From contig JAEQBH010000997.1 of the NCBI GenBank assembly GCA_016808115.1, positions 1 to 64,000 on the forward strand: 64,000 bases of DNA, given 5' to 3'. A program made the translations under genes and the position numbers. Shown in pieces: positions 48,264 to 58,450 of this stretch. The notes under the pieces were generated by a model, which did no database searches, had not been told where the DNA came from, and saw only the letters and a list, made by a program, of their open reading frames with translations. Every line of letters begins with the position of its first letter. The first letter of the stretch is position 1. The stretch is from Tetrastigma voinierianum (taxonomy: Eukaryota > Streptophyta > Magnoliopsida > Vitales > Vitaceae).

Positions 48264-48640
48264 TATAATTTAAAATAATTTTAATCCTATAATATATGAA
48301 TAATGACAAACATAAATTCAATTTATATTAACATCAACATATTTATAATAATTTTTTTATCATTAAATAATAATATAATAATTTATTATCAAATTATAAA
48401 AAAAAGTTGTTGCAAAGATTTAAAAAATAAAAAATGAAAAAATATATAATAGAAATCGTCTTTTCAAAAGAGGAGATGTGAAGAAAATAATAGGAAGACG
48501 GTTTTGAGAAATTGTCTTTTGAAAAGACGATATTGAAGAAATCATCTTCTTGAGAAGACGATTTTGAGAAATTGTCTTTTGAAAAGACCATTTTGAGAGT
48601 GAAGAAATTGTCTTTTCAAAAGACGATTTTGTTGAAACAC
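48264..48640 (-). repeat. MULE right inverted repeat, outer piece, with palindrome array
   Basis: The reverse complement aligns with 14700-14900 (TTTGCAACAAC; AATATGTTGATGTTAATAT). The outer part, 48457-48628, holds five near-palindromes of the type GTCTTTTGAAAAGAC, against one in the left arm. The border to the outside is not exact. Confidence 0.78.
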
Positions 48641-48799
48641 GGACTCGTTTCTTTAAAACATGATTTCCAACCAAACTCATTTATTCAAAACATGATTTTC
48701 AAACATCTCTTTCCTAGTTCGCAAAAATTGCCGTAAAATTGGAAATATTTTTTGAACATAGTATTTTAGATATTATTGTTTAAATAAGTCGTACATATA

Positions 48800-48847
48800 G
48801 GAAAATCCTCTAAAAGTGCGCTACTATATCCCAAATTCCTTGTAGTG
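48800..48847 (-). other. Possible CACTA-type terminus
   Basis: The minus strand reads CACTACAAGGAATTTGGGA from 48847 leftward, followed by TAGTAGCGCAC. This resembles the end of some plant CACTA elements or their small derivatives. I found no partner end, so the element cannot be bounded. Confidence 0.35.
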
Positions 48848-48857
48848 GTATATATAT

Positions 48858-48902
<45 letters not shown>
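48848..48902. repeat. TA microsatellite
   Basis: A nearly uninterrupted TA run of about 50 bases with one GA interruption. Confidence 0.9.
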
Positions 48903-48903
<1 letters not shown>

Positions 48904-48973
48904 CTAAAATTAAGTAAAAGATAAATGAATTTAAAAAATAAAATAAAAATCTAATTAAAAAGAACATTTGAAA

Positions 48974-49528
48974 TAATGTTGCTAAACACAATTAGCCACT
49001 CTTTTTCTCATCTATTTTCTCTTTTCTAAACTTTTAGCAATGAGAGATGATTTTTTTGCCATTCTTAACCTTAAATCATCGCTCTACATCTATTTCTATC
49101 ATTTTTTTGTTAATGTGCGGTTCTTCCATACAGATGTGAGTTTAAATTGTTTTTAAGTGATTTTGTTGTTTACTTATTACAAATAAGTGGTGATTTTGTC
49201 ACTTACTTATTGCGTCATATGGTTGTGTTGTCTTGGTACGATGATTGGTTTTTGATTGTCTTTTGTGACATTTACTAGTGTGTGAGCGATTTAGACAACA
49301 AAGCATATTTGATCAAGTAGAAATAACAAATCAAAACATGGTCGTCAATATATTGTAAAACTGGAGTCATTGATTAGGATTATTAAATGTGTAGACTTTG
49401 AGCCGATTCATTATGCAATTAGCCTAACTAGTATTGCATTATCCTCAAAGTTTTTAGTGAATTTGATTATGTGTTATCTAATGTATTGATAGTTTAAATC
49501 AATAAAATTATATTTAAAAAAAAAAAAA
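48974..49528 (+). mobile_element. LINE-like retroposon, 5' truncated
   Basis: The segment ends AATAAA (49501-49506) and a run of about 13 A. It is flanked by the same 17 bases, AAAAAGAACATTTGAAA, at 48957-48973 and 49525-49541. A poly-A tail plus a long target duplication marks copy-paste by a LINE machinery. The 0.55-kb body has no open frame and could be a LINE 3' end or a copied mRNA 3' end. Confidence 0.78.
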
Positions 49529-49541
49529 AGAACATTTGAAA

Positions 49542-49873
49542 CTAATTTGAAGAAAGATATAAAAATAATTTACTAATTTCAGATTTATTTTTTATTTTCG
49601 TTTTTTCTCCATTTTCTTCTCTATATTCTTTCAAGAATCGTATTTAACCTTAATGATTCTTATACATAATACCATATGATGTGCTCCATGCTATTGCCCC
49701 TAAACAATTCCAGTGCTTTCTGATCGAAACTAAAGCCATGGGTTTTAGGATTAGTCGAAAAAATTACGGAGTTTGAGTTTTCATTTTGTTTGCTTGCCGA
49801 GAAATTGAAGGAAAAGCAAAAAAAGGCATGAAAAATTATAAATTTGGTTTCCAAATCATAGTTGACTTGTTTC
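49542..49873. other. Unassigned stretch between retroposon and LTR
   Basis: About 330 bases between the retroposon and the minus-strand LTR. A 64-residue open frame on the minus strand (49854-49660) shows no motif. No gene is supported. Confidence 0.4.
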
Positions 49874-51226
49874 TGATAGGCGTAAGCGTGTGTATATAAT
49901 AATATGCCTATGCGCGCAAGTGCACGCGTCGCCTCAAGTAATATAATGAAAGTAAGAGTGTCGTCCCAAGGAGAGGTGGGTTTACTAAGTGCAGGCTTTA
50001 GTCTAGCTTAGGCTCTATTTGGGTGATGGAAAATGCGAAAGAATCCAAAATTATACTAAACTAGCATGCAAATCTAAACTACAATGACTCAATAAAGACA
50101 AAAAAACCTTAGGGCATAGATTTCACCTAAACAATCATATATGAACCTCCTAACCCAATCAACCAATGTTTATATATTTTCATATGAAGATGACAATTTC
50201 TCTAATGTATATGTAAATCTCTCTTAACCATCCGCACACTATTCTTAGGATCAAGTTTTTTTGCATCTCTACTCAACCCTAGATTTCTAAAAGCGCATTA
50301 AACCCTAGAAATTTAAATACCACACATAATCTCATTTATATCTATATGTCATGAAAATTAGATGGTAAACCATTCATGGTCTAGCTTAATCATCACTTCT
50401 CAATCTCAAATCAAGCCTGAACTTGTGCAAATATTGGCTTTGTGCCCACAAGCATTAAGACTAAATGGAATACTCAACATATGTGAAAAAAATACATCCA
50501 ATCAATAGAAATTAGGCAAAATCCGTACATTTATGTCTTTGGTTACATCTAAGCCCTAGAGTAAGCTAAAACATCTCTATAGTGAAGAAAACCATCAAGA
50601 AGAAACAAAGAAAGAGGATGAGAATAAACGTTTTGAGTGAAAGCTCCATCACCTCTTCTTCCAATCTCCTTCTTCTTCAAGCTTTTCCCTTGATATTTGT
50701 GCCTTAAATTATTTTCCACCCAAAAGGCTTCTCCCCTCTACAAAGCTCTTGTGCCTAAATGATATCCTCCCCTTGGTACTCCTCGAATTTGGGCTTAAAA
50801 TGGGCAAAAAACCAACAAATCTTGGTGTTGGGCCCTACATCCACGCTATCTCACGCTACAACGTGGACACTATTCACAACATGTCCTATTTTTCCTAATT
50901 TGCTTCCCGATTTCATAACTTGATCATTTGAAGTCCAAATTGAGTGAATAAGGTCTCCTTGGAAAGCTTGGGAAGTCACCTATCCATATGTATAAATATT
51001 GTAACCATTTGGGACCATCTTGCAACTAAAACCATCAAAACAGTAGTACTGTTGTATGTGTAGTTTTCTATTTTCCTTCATTTTTTGCTATTTTTCGTGC
51101 AATTCCACCAAGTGGTTGTCTTAATCATAAAGATGAATATTTGAAACAAATTAAACACTATTAACATAAAAACTACTAAAACTAAGTAAAACATAGGGTT
51201 AAAATGAGTATTTTATTTACTCATCA
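49874..51226 (-). repeat. LTR of the minus-strand gypsy element (1353 bp)
   Basis: The start TGATGAGTA is adjacent to the polypurine tract. The end, ACGCCTATCA, follows a GTGCACTTGCGCGC-type stretch and a GGGACGACAC phrase, usual near U5 ends of this group. The first 25 bases form a near-hairpin. Confidence 0.72.
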
Positions 51227-51245
51227 CACTCCTAAACTTAAATCT
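51227..51245 (-). other. Polypurine tract of the minus-strand element
   Basis: The minus strand reads AAGTTTAGGAGTG just before TGATGAGT. Upstream is GGGACAAACAA, like the GAGGACAAACAA before the tract at 11501. Confidence 0.72.
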
Positions 51246-52619
51246 TTGTTTGTCCCTAAGCAAAGGAAACACAAACATAAAATAAAAACACTAAGATATA
51301 TATGAGTATGAGTATGGTTCTTGTACAAGTGAAGAGAAATCTTGGAAATGTTGTAAGAAAACAAGTTAGCCAAAATGGGATCCCAAAACATTTATCATCT
51401 CTAAAGGCATTCAAATGGTATAGTGATCAAAACAAGTTTGCCCCCGAGCGCGTCGATCTTTCACAAAGGGACCACGAGTAAATGTTGTTTTTTGAGTCTC
51501 AGAAATATAGACTAAGGTTAAAACACTCTTCAAACTGACTCAACCCACTCTATTTGAAGAAAATTAACTAAAACATGATAAGAAACGCACCTTTTATTCA
51601 GCAGCTAAACAAAGAGTAAGGCGATGTAGGAGTTTAGAAAGGTTTCCACATGTAAGCGGGGATCCATTGGTGACTCCCCACTAGTTGGTTAAGGGCACCG
51701 GGAATTTAGTTCCCCTCTAACTTCACCTGAACACTCTACTAAAAATCAAATCACCTACTTGAGAGTAAACTCACTTATTTGTTTCTTTTCTTTCTTTTCT
51801 CTTACCTGCCTTTACTGCTTTTTTTTTGTTTTTACTTTTTTTTTTTTTTTAGTTGCAGGGCACATTGTGATCCTCTTTGGTAGTGCACCATCCTATAGAA
51901 GTTAAGGTCTCTCATGGTAAGTTCAATTTGAGAAAAGAGTTTGGAGCCAAAGTGTAAAAGATGAGGACCTAGTGCGTCTTGTAGGAGTTCATTAATAAAT
52001 GATTTCTTGAGAAACAATGAGGCTATTAGTCAGTCTCCCTGACCTTGAAAAGATACACTCAAGTCTAGATAAAAGAAATGCAAGTATCCCAAATTTATTT
52101 AAGAAACAATTTAAGCACAAAACCAATGCATTCTCAAAACAATTACTATGCTCAACTCATATGAGACACTAAATAAACAAATGAAAAAAAAAAAAACACA
52201 TGAAAATAACAATGACTAAAAGAAATAACTAAAACGGTAAGAAGTCTGGTTGGACTTTTGAAAAGGGCACTGAATTCTTGAATTCCACCCCTCCGCCCCC
52301 TCAAGATTGAAATGAACTACTTTGTCCTCGATGTAAACAAAAGCAGAAGGGATACTTGAGTATTTCTGAGGGTGATGACCATCGGAAGTAGCTCTAATGA
52401 ATATGAGCTTGCGTGTGACATGCAAGTTGTGTCTTTTGTCTCCATAAAGCTTGAAATGTACAATGAGTACACAATCTTCCAAAAGTTAAGAACAACTTGG
52501 CAAACTTGTCTCTTGACACTCACAACCCCTTTCTTGATGATCTTGATTCTTCAACCATATATCTTCAACGCTCCAGATTGTAGCGCCCACACCCATGCTT
52601 ATAGCAAGTGAGGGGATGT

Positions 52620-52624
52620 CACAT
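52620..52624. other. Target duplication CACAT (left)
   Basis: Precedes TGATTAGTG directly and matches 57456-57460. Confidence 0.8.
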
Positions 52625-53919
52625 TGATTAGTGCCCAAACAGTGCTATTTTGAACCCTGTTTATTGTAGGTTTTGAGCTCTTTTTATGTACTAATCAACT
52701 TAAAAAACTCAATTGATACACCAAGGTCTCGACTACACTACTGATCGCATTTTTGTGGCTATTTTAGTAGTTTTGCAAGCTAAATTAGGCTAAAGTCGCC
52801 GAGTCGCTGAGCGAAGAAGAATCCCAGGCCAAACTCGTAGTTCACGGTCGAGGAAGTCATAAGGAAAGTGGAGCAAAAAATGAAGAGTTAAAGAGCTTAT
52901 TATGGGAATTTGCGGGTTGTGAAATTTTCGCAGCATAACGTAATTCCTTGATTCTCAATTTTACTTAACTTGCTCTTGTCGATTTGACCCCACTTTGACC
53001 CGACTTTTGTGATTTCTTCTAAACTACCCTCTATGTATTTTGGTACTTAATACATTTTGTAATTTCTCTTGTTACGGCGGTACTATAAGCCTCGGTCAGG
53101 CTCATAAGACTGACTTTGATCACGATAAACACCAGGCGCGAAAGCACTGATTTTCAGCTTTTCTTCTTTTCTCTCATTTTCTCCCCCTTTCTTTCACTTT
53201 CTCGCCTGCCAAACACCCCTTGAGAATGACAACTCAAGGGATGGTTGGCTAAACCCCCTCCATCCTTGAAGAGGAGGGCTACTGGGCAACGGTTTTGAGG
53301 TTAAATTTTGGTTCTCCTGTTTTTAACGCAAGCATTTATTAGCATTTATGTTTCTTTCTTTCAATCTAGGTTTAAACCCTCTTGAGTTGCCTTGATTGAC
53401 CAGTATTTGGCAATCCTTTTGGATTCAGTGGATGCTTATTGCTAGATCGCGAGATTCGTTAGTTGTCTTACATGAGTCCTTTGTAGGGTGTGTAGATGAG
53501 GGACATGTTTTCACTATCCAGGAGCATTTTATGCGATAAATGTTTGGTTTCAAAAGGAAAATTGTTAGGGTTCAGATTTTAAAAGCCAAATGAAGATCCG
53601 GTTCGGGAAATGACTATAGGTTATCCTCCTCAATGCGAGGAAAAGGACCCGAGAACCTCGAATTTACCTTAGGGTCTTAAACCCCAGTAGCCCAATGCTT
53701 CAAGGAGTTCTTTTTCATATTTTATTTCAATCTATTTTCAATCAGCAAACCAATCACCTCCACTGTTTTTACAAAACCTAAAAATCCAAATTGAAATTCA
53801 CCATTTTGAATCACTGCAAATCATTTTGTGCAAAGAAAACCCATCCATGAGTTCGACCCTAGAGCTGTTATACAACAGTAGGTTTATAAATTTTGTTGGT
53901 TCAGAGTTGCTTAGTTAAA
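52625..53919 (+). repeat. LTR A of the head-to-head insertion
   Basis: Starts TGATTAGTGCCC. A primer-binding-site-like GGAGCCATTGCTGGGGA follows at 53921-53937. Compared with LTR B it lacks about 20 bases near the end, so the U5 end is approximate. Confidence 0.8.
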
Positions 53920-53938
53920 CGGAGCCATTGCTGGGGAT
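53920..53938 (+). other. Primer-binding site beside LTR A
   Basis: CGGAGCCATTGCTGGGGAT resembles the tRNA-Asp type site TGGCGCCGTTGCCGGGGAT with four changes. Confidence 0.65.
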
Positions 53939-54159
53939 GGTGCCTAAGTGCAAGTGACGAGCTGTTTAACTTATGATCCACATCATAAGTGTTGGTGAAG
54001 TTTCAACCTTTTTGCTTTTACAGTAATTTCCCCTAGCGGTTTACTGTTAGATTGATTCAATTTTATACTGTCAATATTCAAATTCTATCTTCATTTTTTT
54101 TATCTAACATTAACCTTCTTGGTAGCCTATTTGTTTTTGTCTCTTGTTGTGTCTTGTGC

Positions 54160-55700
54160 CCTTTTTGGCAGGAGTTTATACAACTCTTGGGATACGAACA
54201 TCAGGCCGTTAAAGGAACGGTGCTCCATAAGAAACAATTTGTAATTTGAGCATACCCGGGTGATTGGATGGAGCCTCCTGGTATGAGCTGACAGGGGACT
54301 CACAAGAACCCAAATGCATATAGAACAATCAGGGACCATGTACACCCCCCAAGAGTGAGTGCACCCTCTTGCATTGTGCCTCCTCCACGGAGGGTTGTGT
54401 ATCAAGCCCTATGGTGCCCCCTACTCCCCACTTTCCATAGGATGGAGAGTGAAAATCCCTATTCACACATCAGGGAGTTAGAGAAAGTTTTGAATACCTT
54501 CAAAGAGGACATCCCTAATGTGGATTGATGAAGTGAAGTTCCTTCTCAGGCTTTGAAGGACAAGGCTATTAAAATGGCTCAACTCTACGAGGCGAGAACG
54601 CATTAGGAATTGAGGGGGATATGCAGGCAGATTTTAAAGAGATTCTTCAACACCCATCAAAACCAATAGTTTGAGAAGGGAGAATTTACACGCTACTGAC
54701 CACAGAAAATGAGAGATTCTGATCTTGGGAAAGGCACTTGGATACCATCGGTCTTGCCCTCCTACATGGCTTTAATACTTGGATCTTGGTTAATCCCACT
54801 TCTATAATGGAATGTCTATTCATAAGCAGTTGTTAGTTTGTATTGAGGGGATTTCATGAGCAAACATCCGGAGAGCCATGGACTTCTTGAAAGATGCGAT
54901 GGTTGGGATATCAAGCATGGGATGAACTGACCCTAGAGAAGCCGAGAGAGGATGAGACACATGACTAATTTAAGGAGGCATGTTGCTCGTCATAGAGGAC
55001 ATGGAGATGAAGGCAAAGCTATCCACCTTAGTTAGAAGGTTGGAGGAGCTTGAAATGCGAAATCACCATGAGGTGCGAGCAGTGACTGAGGCATCTATGC
55101 CTAACCAACCATGTGTCATTTGTCAGCCCATTGAGAACCAAGGAGAGCCTTGCTTAAGCGTTCCTTGATGGGGATATGATGGCTGAGCATGCCAATGTTA
55201 TTGGAGTCAATGCAAGCCCTGGCAATGTGCCCCTTAGCAACACATAACCACTAGCGGAGGAACCATCAGCACCTCTCTGGAAGCCAAAGCCTGACCATAC
55301 GTGCCTGTTTGCTCCAACTGATGATCCTCATCCTCAACCACAGCCACCACCGTCCTTATCCCCAGTTGAACAAGCTATCATGAATTTGAGCAAAGTGGTG
55401 GGCAACTTTGTGGAGGAACAGAAGGCAGTGAATGCCCAGGCTAATCAGAGAATCGACACAGTGGAAAGCACCTCAAAGTGAATAACCACCTACAATTATG
55501 AGATCTCCCAAAATATGACAACGCACAATATTCAATCTCAAGGGTTAACCAACCGTGACGAGGTGCGGGAAAAAGGGGGAAATTTCATCTCGGACACAGC
55601 CCAATCTAGGGAATGCATGAGTGAGCTCTACCTGTGACAGATCCCAGGATGGATGAAGTTAAAGCAATTATCATATTGAGAAGTGGTAAATAGCTTACAC
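54160..55700 (+). pseudogene. gag remnant of the head-to-head element
   Basis: Peptides in order are YRTIRDHVHPPRVSAPSCIV (54319-54378), a stretch with ENPYSHIRELEKVLNT (54451-54498), which is the gag capsid N-part, then a decayed capsid C-part to about 54900. A MRNHHEV/MPNQPCVIC region follows (55050-55130), and VKAIIILRSGK (55658-55690) marks the gag to protease border in Athila/Tat-type elements. Many stops and shifts are present. Confidence 0.78.
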
Positions 55701-55904
55701 AGCAAGTACCTAAACCAACAAAAGAAGGCTTGGAGGCTAAGAGTGAGCAGAGATGAAGGTGGTGACCAAAGAAAATCTTTGTAAAATAGGCGTACCCACC
55801 TTTTTAAACAAGCACTAAAAGCTAAGAAAAGGCCATCAACAATTTGAAATATTAGAAGTACTAAGTAGTGAAAGTCAACATCCACATGACCTGTGTAAGT
55901 CCCC

Positions 55905-56110
55905 GTATGCCAAAATTTTGAAGGACCTGTGCACAGTGAAGAGAGGGTTGAATGTTGACAAAAAGGCCTTCCTGACAGAACAAGTCAGCGCCATCATTCA
56001 ATGCAAGACTCCAGTGAAATACAAAGATCTGGGTTGCCCTACCATCTCGGTGAACATTGGAGGAACTTGCATAGAAAAGGAACTGCTAGACTTGGGAGCT
56101 AGTGTCAACC
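55905..56110 (+). pseudogene. Truncated protease of the head-to-head element
   Basis: A 75-residue open stretch from 55918 reads DLCTVKRGLNVDKKAFLTEQ, then VSAIIQ and KELLDLGASVN (56077-56109). The active-site DLGAS is intact. The frame leaves the family pattern directly after ASVN, at the junction with inverted LTR B sequence. RT and everything after it are missing. Confidence 0.82.
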
Positions 56111-56129
56111 ATCCTTGTCGACGCCGCCA
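56111..56129 (-). other. Primer-binding site beside LTR B
   Basis: The minus strand reads TGGCGGCGTCGACAAGGATG, two bases after the LTR end GCGAATCA. It is a damaged form of the same site type as beside LTR A. Confidence 0.6.
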
Positions 56130-56131
56130 TT

Positions 56132-57455
56132 TGATTCGCACGTAAACGTGTAGCTAGGCAGCTCCGAACCAACAAAATTTATAAACCTATACCTTCTACT
56201 GCTATAGCCTAGCTACTGCAGTATAGCGGCTCTAGGGTCGAACTCAAGGATGGGTTTTCTTCGCACAAAATGATTTATAGTGATTCAAAATGGTGAATTT
56301 CAATTTGGATTTTTAGGTTTTGTAAAAACAGTGGAGGTGATTGGTTTGAAGATTGAAAATAGATTGAAATAAAATATGAAAAAGAACTCCTTGAAGCATT
56401 GGGCTACTGGGGTTTAAGACCTTAAGGTAAATTGGAGGTTCTCGGGTCATTTCCTCGCGTTAGGGAGGATAACCTATAGTCATTTCCCGAATCGGATCTT
56501 CATTTGGCTTTTAAAATCTGAACCCTAACAATTTTCCTTTTGAAACCAAAACATTTATTGAGCATAAATGCTCCTGGACAGTGAAAACATGTCCCTTGAT
56601 CTACCCTACAGTGACTCATAGAAGATAACCATAGAGATCTCGAGTGGATCTAGCAATAAACTCCCTTTGAATCCAAAAGATTGCCAAATCTTGGTCCAAT
56701 CAAGGCATCTCAGAGGGTTTAAGCCTAGATTGAAATAATAGAAGCATAAATGCTTTAATAAATGCTTGCGTTAAAAGCAGGAGAACCAAATTTAACCTCG
56801 AAACCGTTGCTTGATGGCCCTCCGCTTTTCCAAGGATGGAGGGGTTTAGCCCGACCATCAACCAGGTTGTCATTCCTCAAGGGGTGTTTGTGAGCGAGAA
56901 AGTGAAAGAAGGGAGAAGGTAGGAGAAAGAAGAAGCGGGCCAGAAGCTTTCGCCAAAGTTTATTGCATCAAGTTGTCCTTTTCTGAGAGCTTAATTAAGG
57001 CTTCATATCTTTGTAGAGACAGAGGAAATTACCAAAAATGTATGAAGTACCAAAAATACATAGAGAGGGTAGTTTGGAAAAATCATAAAAGTTGAATTGA
57101 AATTAAGATTGGCCCGGACCTGAGACGGGTTGAAAATTAAGTAACCTGCGAAATTTTGAGTTATTGAAAATTTACGCAACCACAATTTAAATGTTTTGAA
57201 CTCCTTACATTTCTGCTCCAATTTCCTTCGACTTCGACACGCAACTACGAGTTAGAAGCTCGGATTCTTCAGCGTTGTTCGACTACGGCGACTTTAACAA
57301 TTAGGCTTTAAAACCTAAAATAATACAAAATGCGTCCCATTAGTGTAGTCGGGACCTTGGTGTGTGATTGAGTTATTTAAGTTGATTGGTACACAAAAGT
57401 GCTCAAAACCTATAATAAAACGGGGGTTCAAATAGCACTATTTGGGCACTAATCA
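56132..57455 (-). repeat. LTR B of the head-to-head insertion (1324 bp)
   Basis: The minus strand runs from TGATTAGTGCCCAAATAG to GTGCGAATCA. It aligns with LTR A throughout, for example the stretch GGTTCAGATTTTAAAAGCC and the AACGCAAGCATTTATTA stretch. Confidence 0.85.
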
Positions 57456-57460
57456 CACAT
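57456..57460. other. Target duplication CACAT (right)
   Basis: Directly follows CACTAATCA, the inverted U3 start of LTR B, and matches 52620-52624. The host LTR continues smoothly across the pair. Confidence 0.8.
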
Positions 57461-57966
57461 AGAAAGCGAGACACAATAAATGTCGGCCTTTGAAAATAAT
57501 TGAGAACAATTAAGCAAAATCCAAATGACATATTATTCTTGCCCAAAAGTTTGGATTATAAAAATTCAAGACTACAAAATATAACCAAGTAAAGAGCTAC
57601 CACCATAAAACCAGTTGTTTAAAGTCTTGTACATATGCTTAGAGTCTCAGAAAAATTACTTGCGTCAATACAAGATTCACTATAACAAGAAAAAAAAGAA
57701 AAAATTACCTGATCCAGCACCTATTCTGAAAAGAATAGGGTCCCTGAGGGAGACTCCCTAAAGTATGTTGTGGCCTTATTGAGCAGCGGAGTGTCCTTAA
57801 CAACTTCTTCAACACCTACATGGATTAAACACCCATGCTAAGCTTATAGCTTAGTAAGGAAAATACATAAAAACAAAACCACATATAACTATTCTCAAAT
57901 ACAGTAAACAAGCATGCAATATTATTTCAGGTAACTACATTTAACCATTTTCATGTTTGCTCGGGT

Positions 57967-57971
57967 TCATG

Positions 57972-57998
<27 letters not shown>
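57967..57998. repeat. TA microsatellite
   Basis: About 15 TA units inside the Tekay-like LTR. Confidence 0.9.
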
Positions 57999-58002
<4 letters not shown>

Positions 58003-58254
58003 GTCTACTGATATCCTTTGTGGGTCATCATATTCATCTCTCCCCATAGGGTACATATCATACAATTCGGAACAAGAAGGTACCGTGGAATTTTGCTTCT
58101 GAGTATAGTATATAGAAATTATCTTTGATGCATCATAAATTCTTATTTTCATAAGCATGCTGGTCCTTATTCATGTACTTTTCATATAAATGTTTGCCCT
58201 CATTGGACGATGGGAATGAATAACAGGTGCGATATAGTAGATGCACAGTAGGTA

Positions 58255-58450
58255 CTGTCTGATCTGATGCGAGGAGTCACCGGCAGGCAAAGTGCCATAA
58301 CCTTGTCGGAGTGCGAGCCACTAAGCGGGAGTGCCGAAGCACTAAGCGACGGTGTCGTGGCACTAATCAGAGTCACGGAAGCAAACATGATGTCGTGGCA
58401 CTAATCGTGGAAATGTCGTAGCACTAATCGGGAGTGTCGTGGTACTGGGT
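58255..58450 (+). repeat. Short tandem repeat in the Tekay-like LTR
   Basis: Six or so units of 21-29 bases share GTGTCGTGGCACTAATCGG or a decayed form. Spacing is irregular. Confidence 0.7.

Larger units (their letters stand above)
40107..48272 (+). mobile_element. 8.1-kb insertion block (Tekay-like element plus SINE-like tail) with 9-bp duplication
   Basis: TATAATTTA at 40107-40115 is repeated at 48264-48272, and the MULE arm continues across the pair. The block between carries a full-length 5' LTR, primer-binding site, gag and pol of a chromovirus, then a SINE-like segment ending in an A-run. No 3' LTR copy is seen. The 9-bp duplication is too long for gypsy integration and fits a SINE. 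The likely history is SINE insertion first and the gypsy element inside it later, with loss of the 3' LTR. Confidence 0.6.
14700..48640 (+). mobile_element. MuDR-like transposon (MULE) with long inverted repeats, heavily interrupted
   Basis: The left terminal repeat 14700-15628 aligns, inverted, with 37379-37951, 40011-40115 and 48264-48640 read as one continuous sequence after later insertions are removed. Between the arms lies a MuDR-type transposase gene on the plus strand. Long inverted repeats flanking such a gene are the hallmark of MULEs. The left arm lacks about 165 bases of the outer part, probably lost where the gypsy LTR abuts. The outermost right end, and so the 8-10 bp target duplication, could not be fixed. 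Without insertions in the right arm the element would be about 12 kb. Confidence 0.82.
49874..52576 (-). mobile_element. 3' part of a minus-strand Athila/Tat-like gypsy element
   Basis: Reading the minus strand, an internal 3' region (52576-51227) ends in a polypurine tract, and an LTR of 1353 bp follows (51226-49874, TGATGAGT...CTATCA). The internal part has no conserved pol, only a second purine tract at about 52290-52312 and a noncoding block shared with the element at 62245-64000. The element is interrupted on its 5' side by a Tekay-like LTR that starts at 52577. No target duplication could be tested. Confidence 0.72.
52625..57455. mobile_element. Two-U3-ended (head-to-head) LTR retrotransposon insertion
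   Basis: LTR A (52625-53919, plus) and LTR B (56132-57455, minus) are about 90 percent alike by eye over their length. Both have their U3 start TGATTAGTGCCCAAA outermost. Next to each is a primer-binding site facing inward, so both are 5'-type ends. Between are gag and the first part of protease on the plus strand. The whole is flanked by CACAT (52620-52624 and 57456-57460). A normal element would have U3 at one end and U5 at the other. Confidence 0.85.

Noticed and set aside
49660..49854. 64-residue minus-strand open frame as a host gene exon
   Set aside because: No motif, no splice context that I could support, and it lies between two transposable elements.
52625..57455. Two independent solo LTR insertions in opposite directions
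   Set aside because: Only the outer pair has a matching duplication (CACAT), gag follows LTR A directly, and no duplications are seen at the inner LTR ends.
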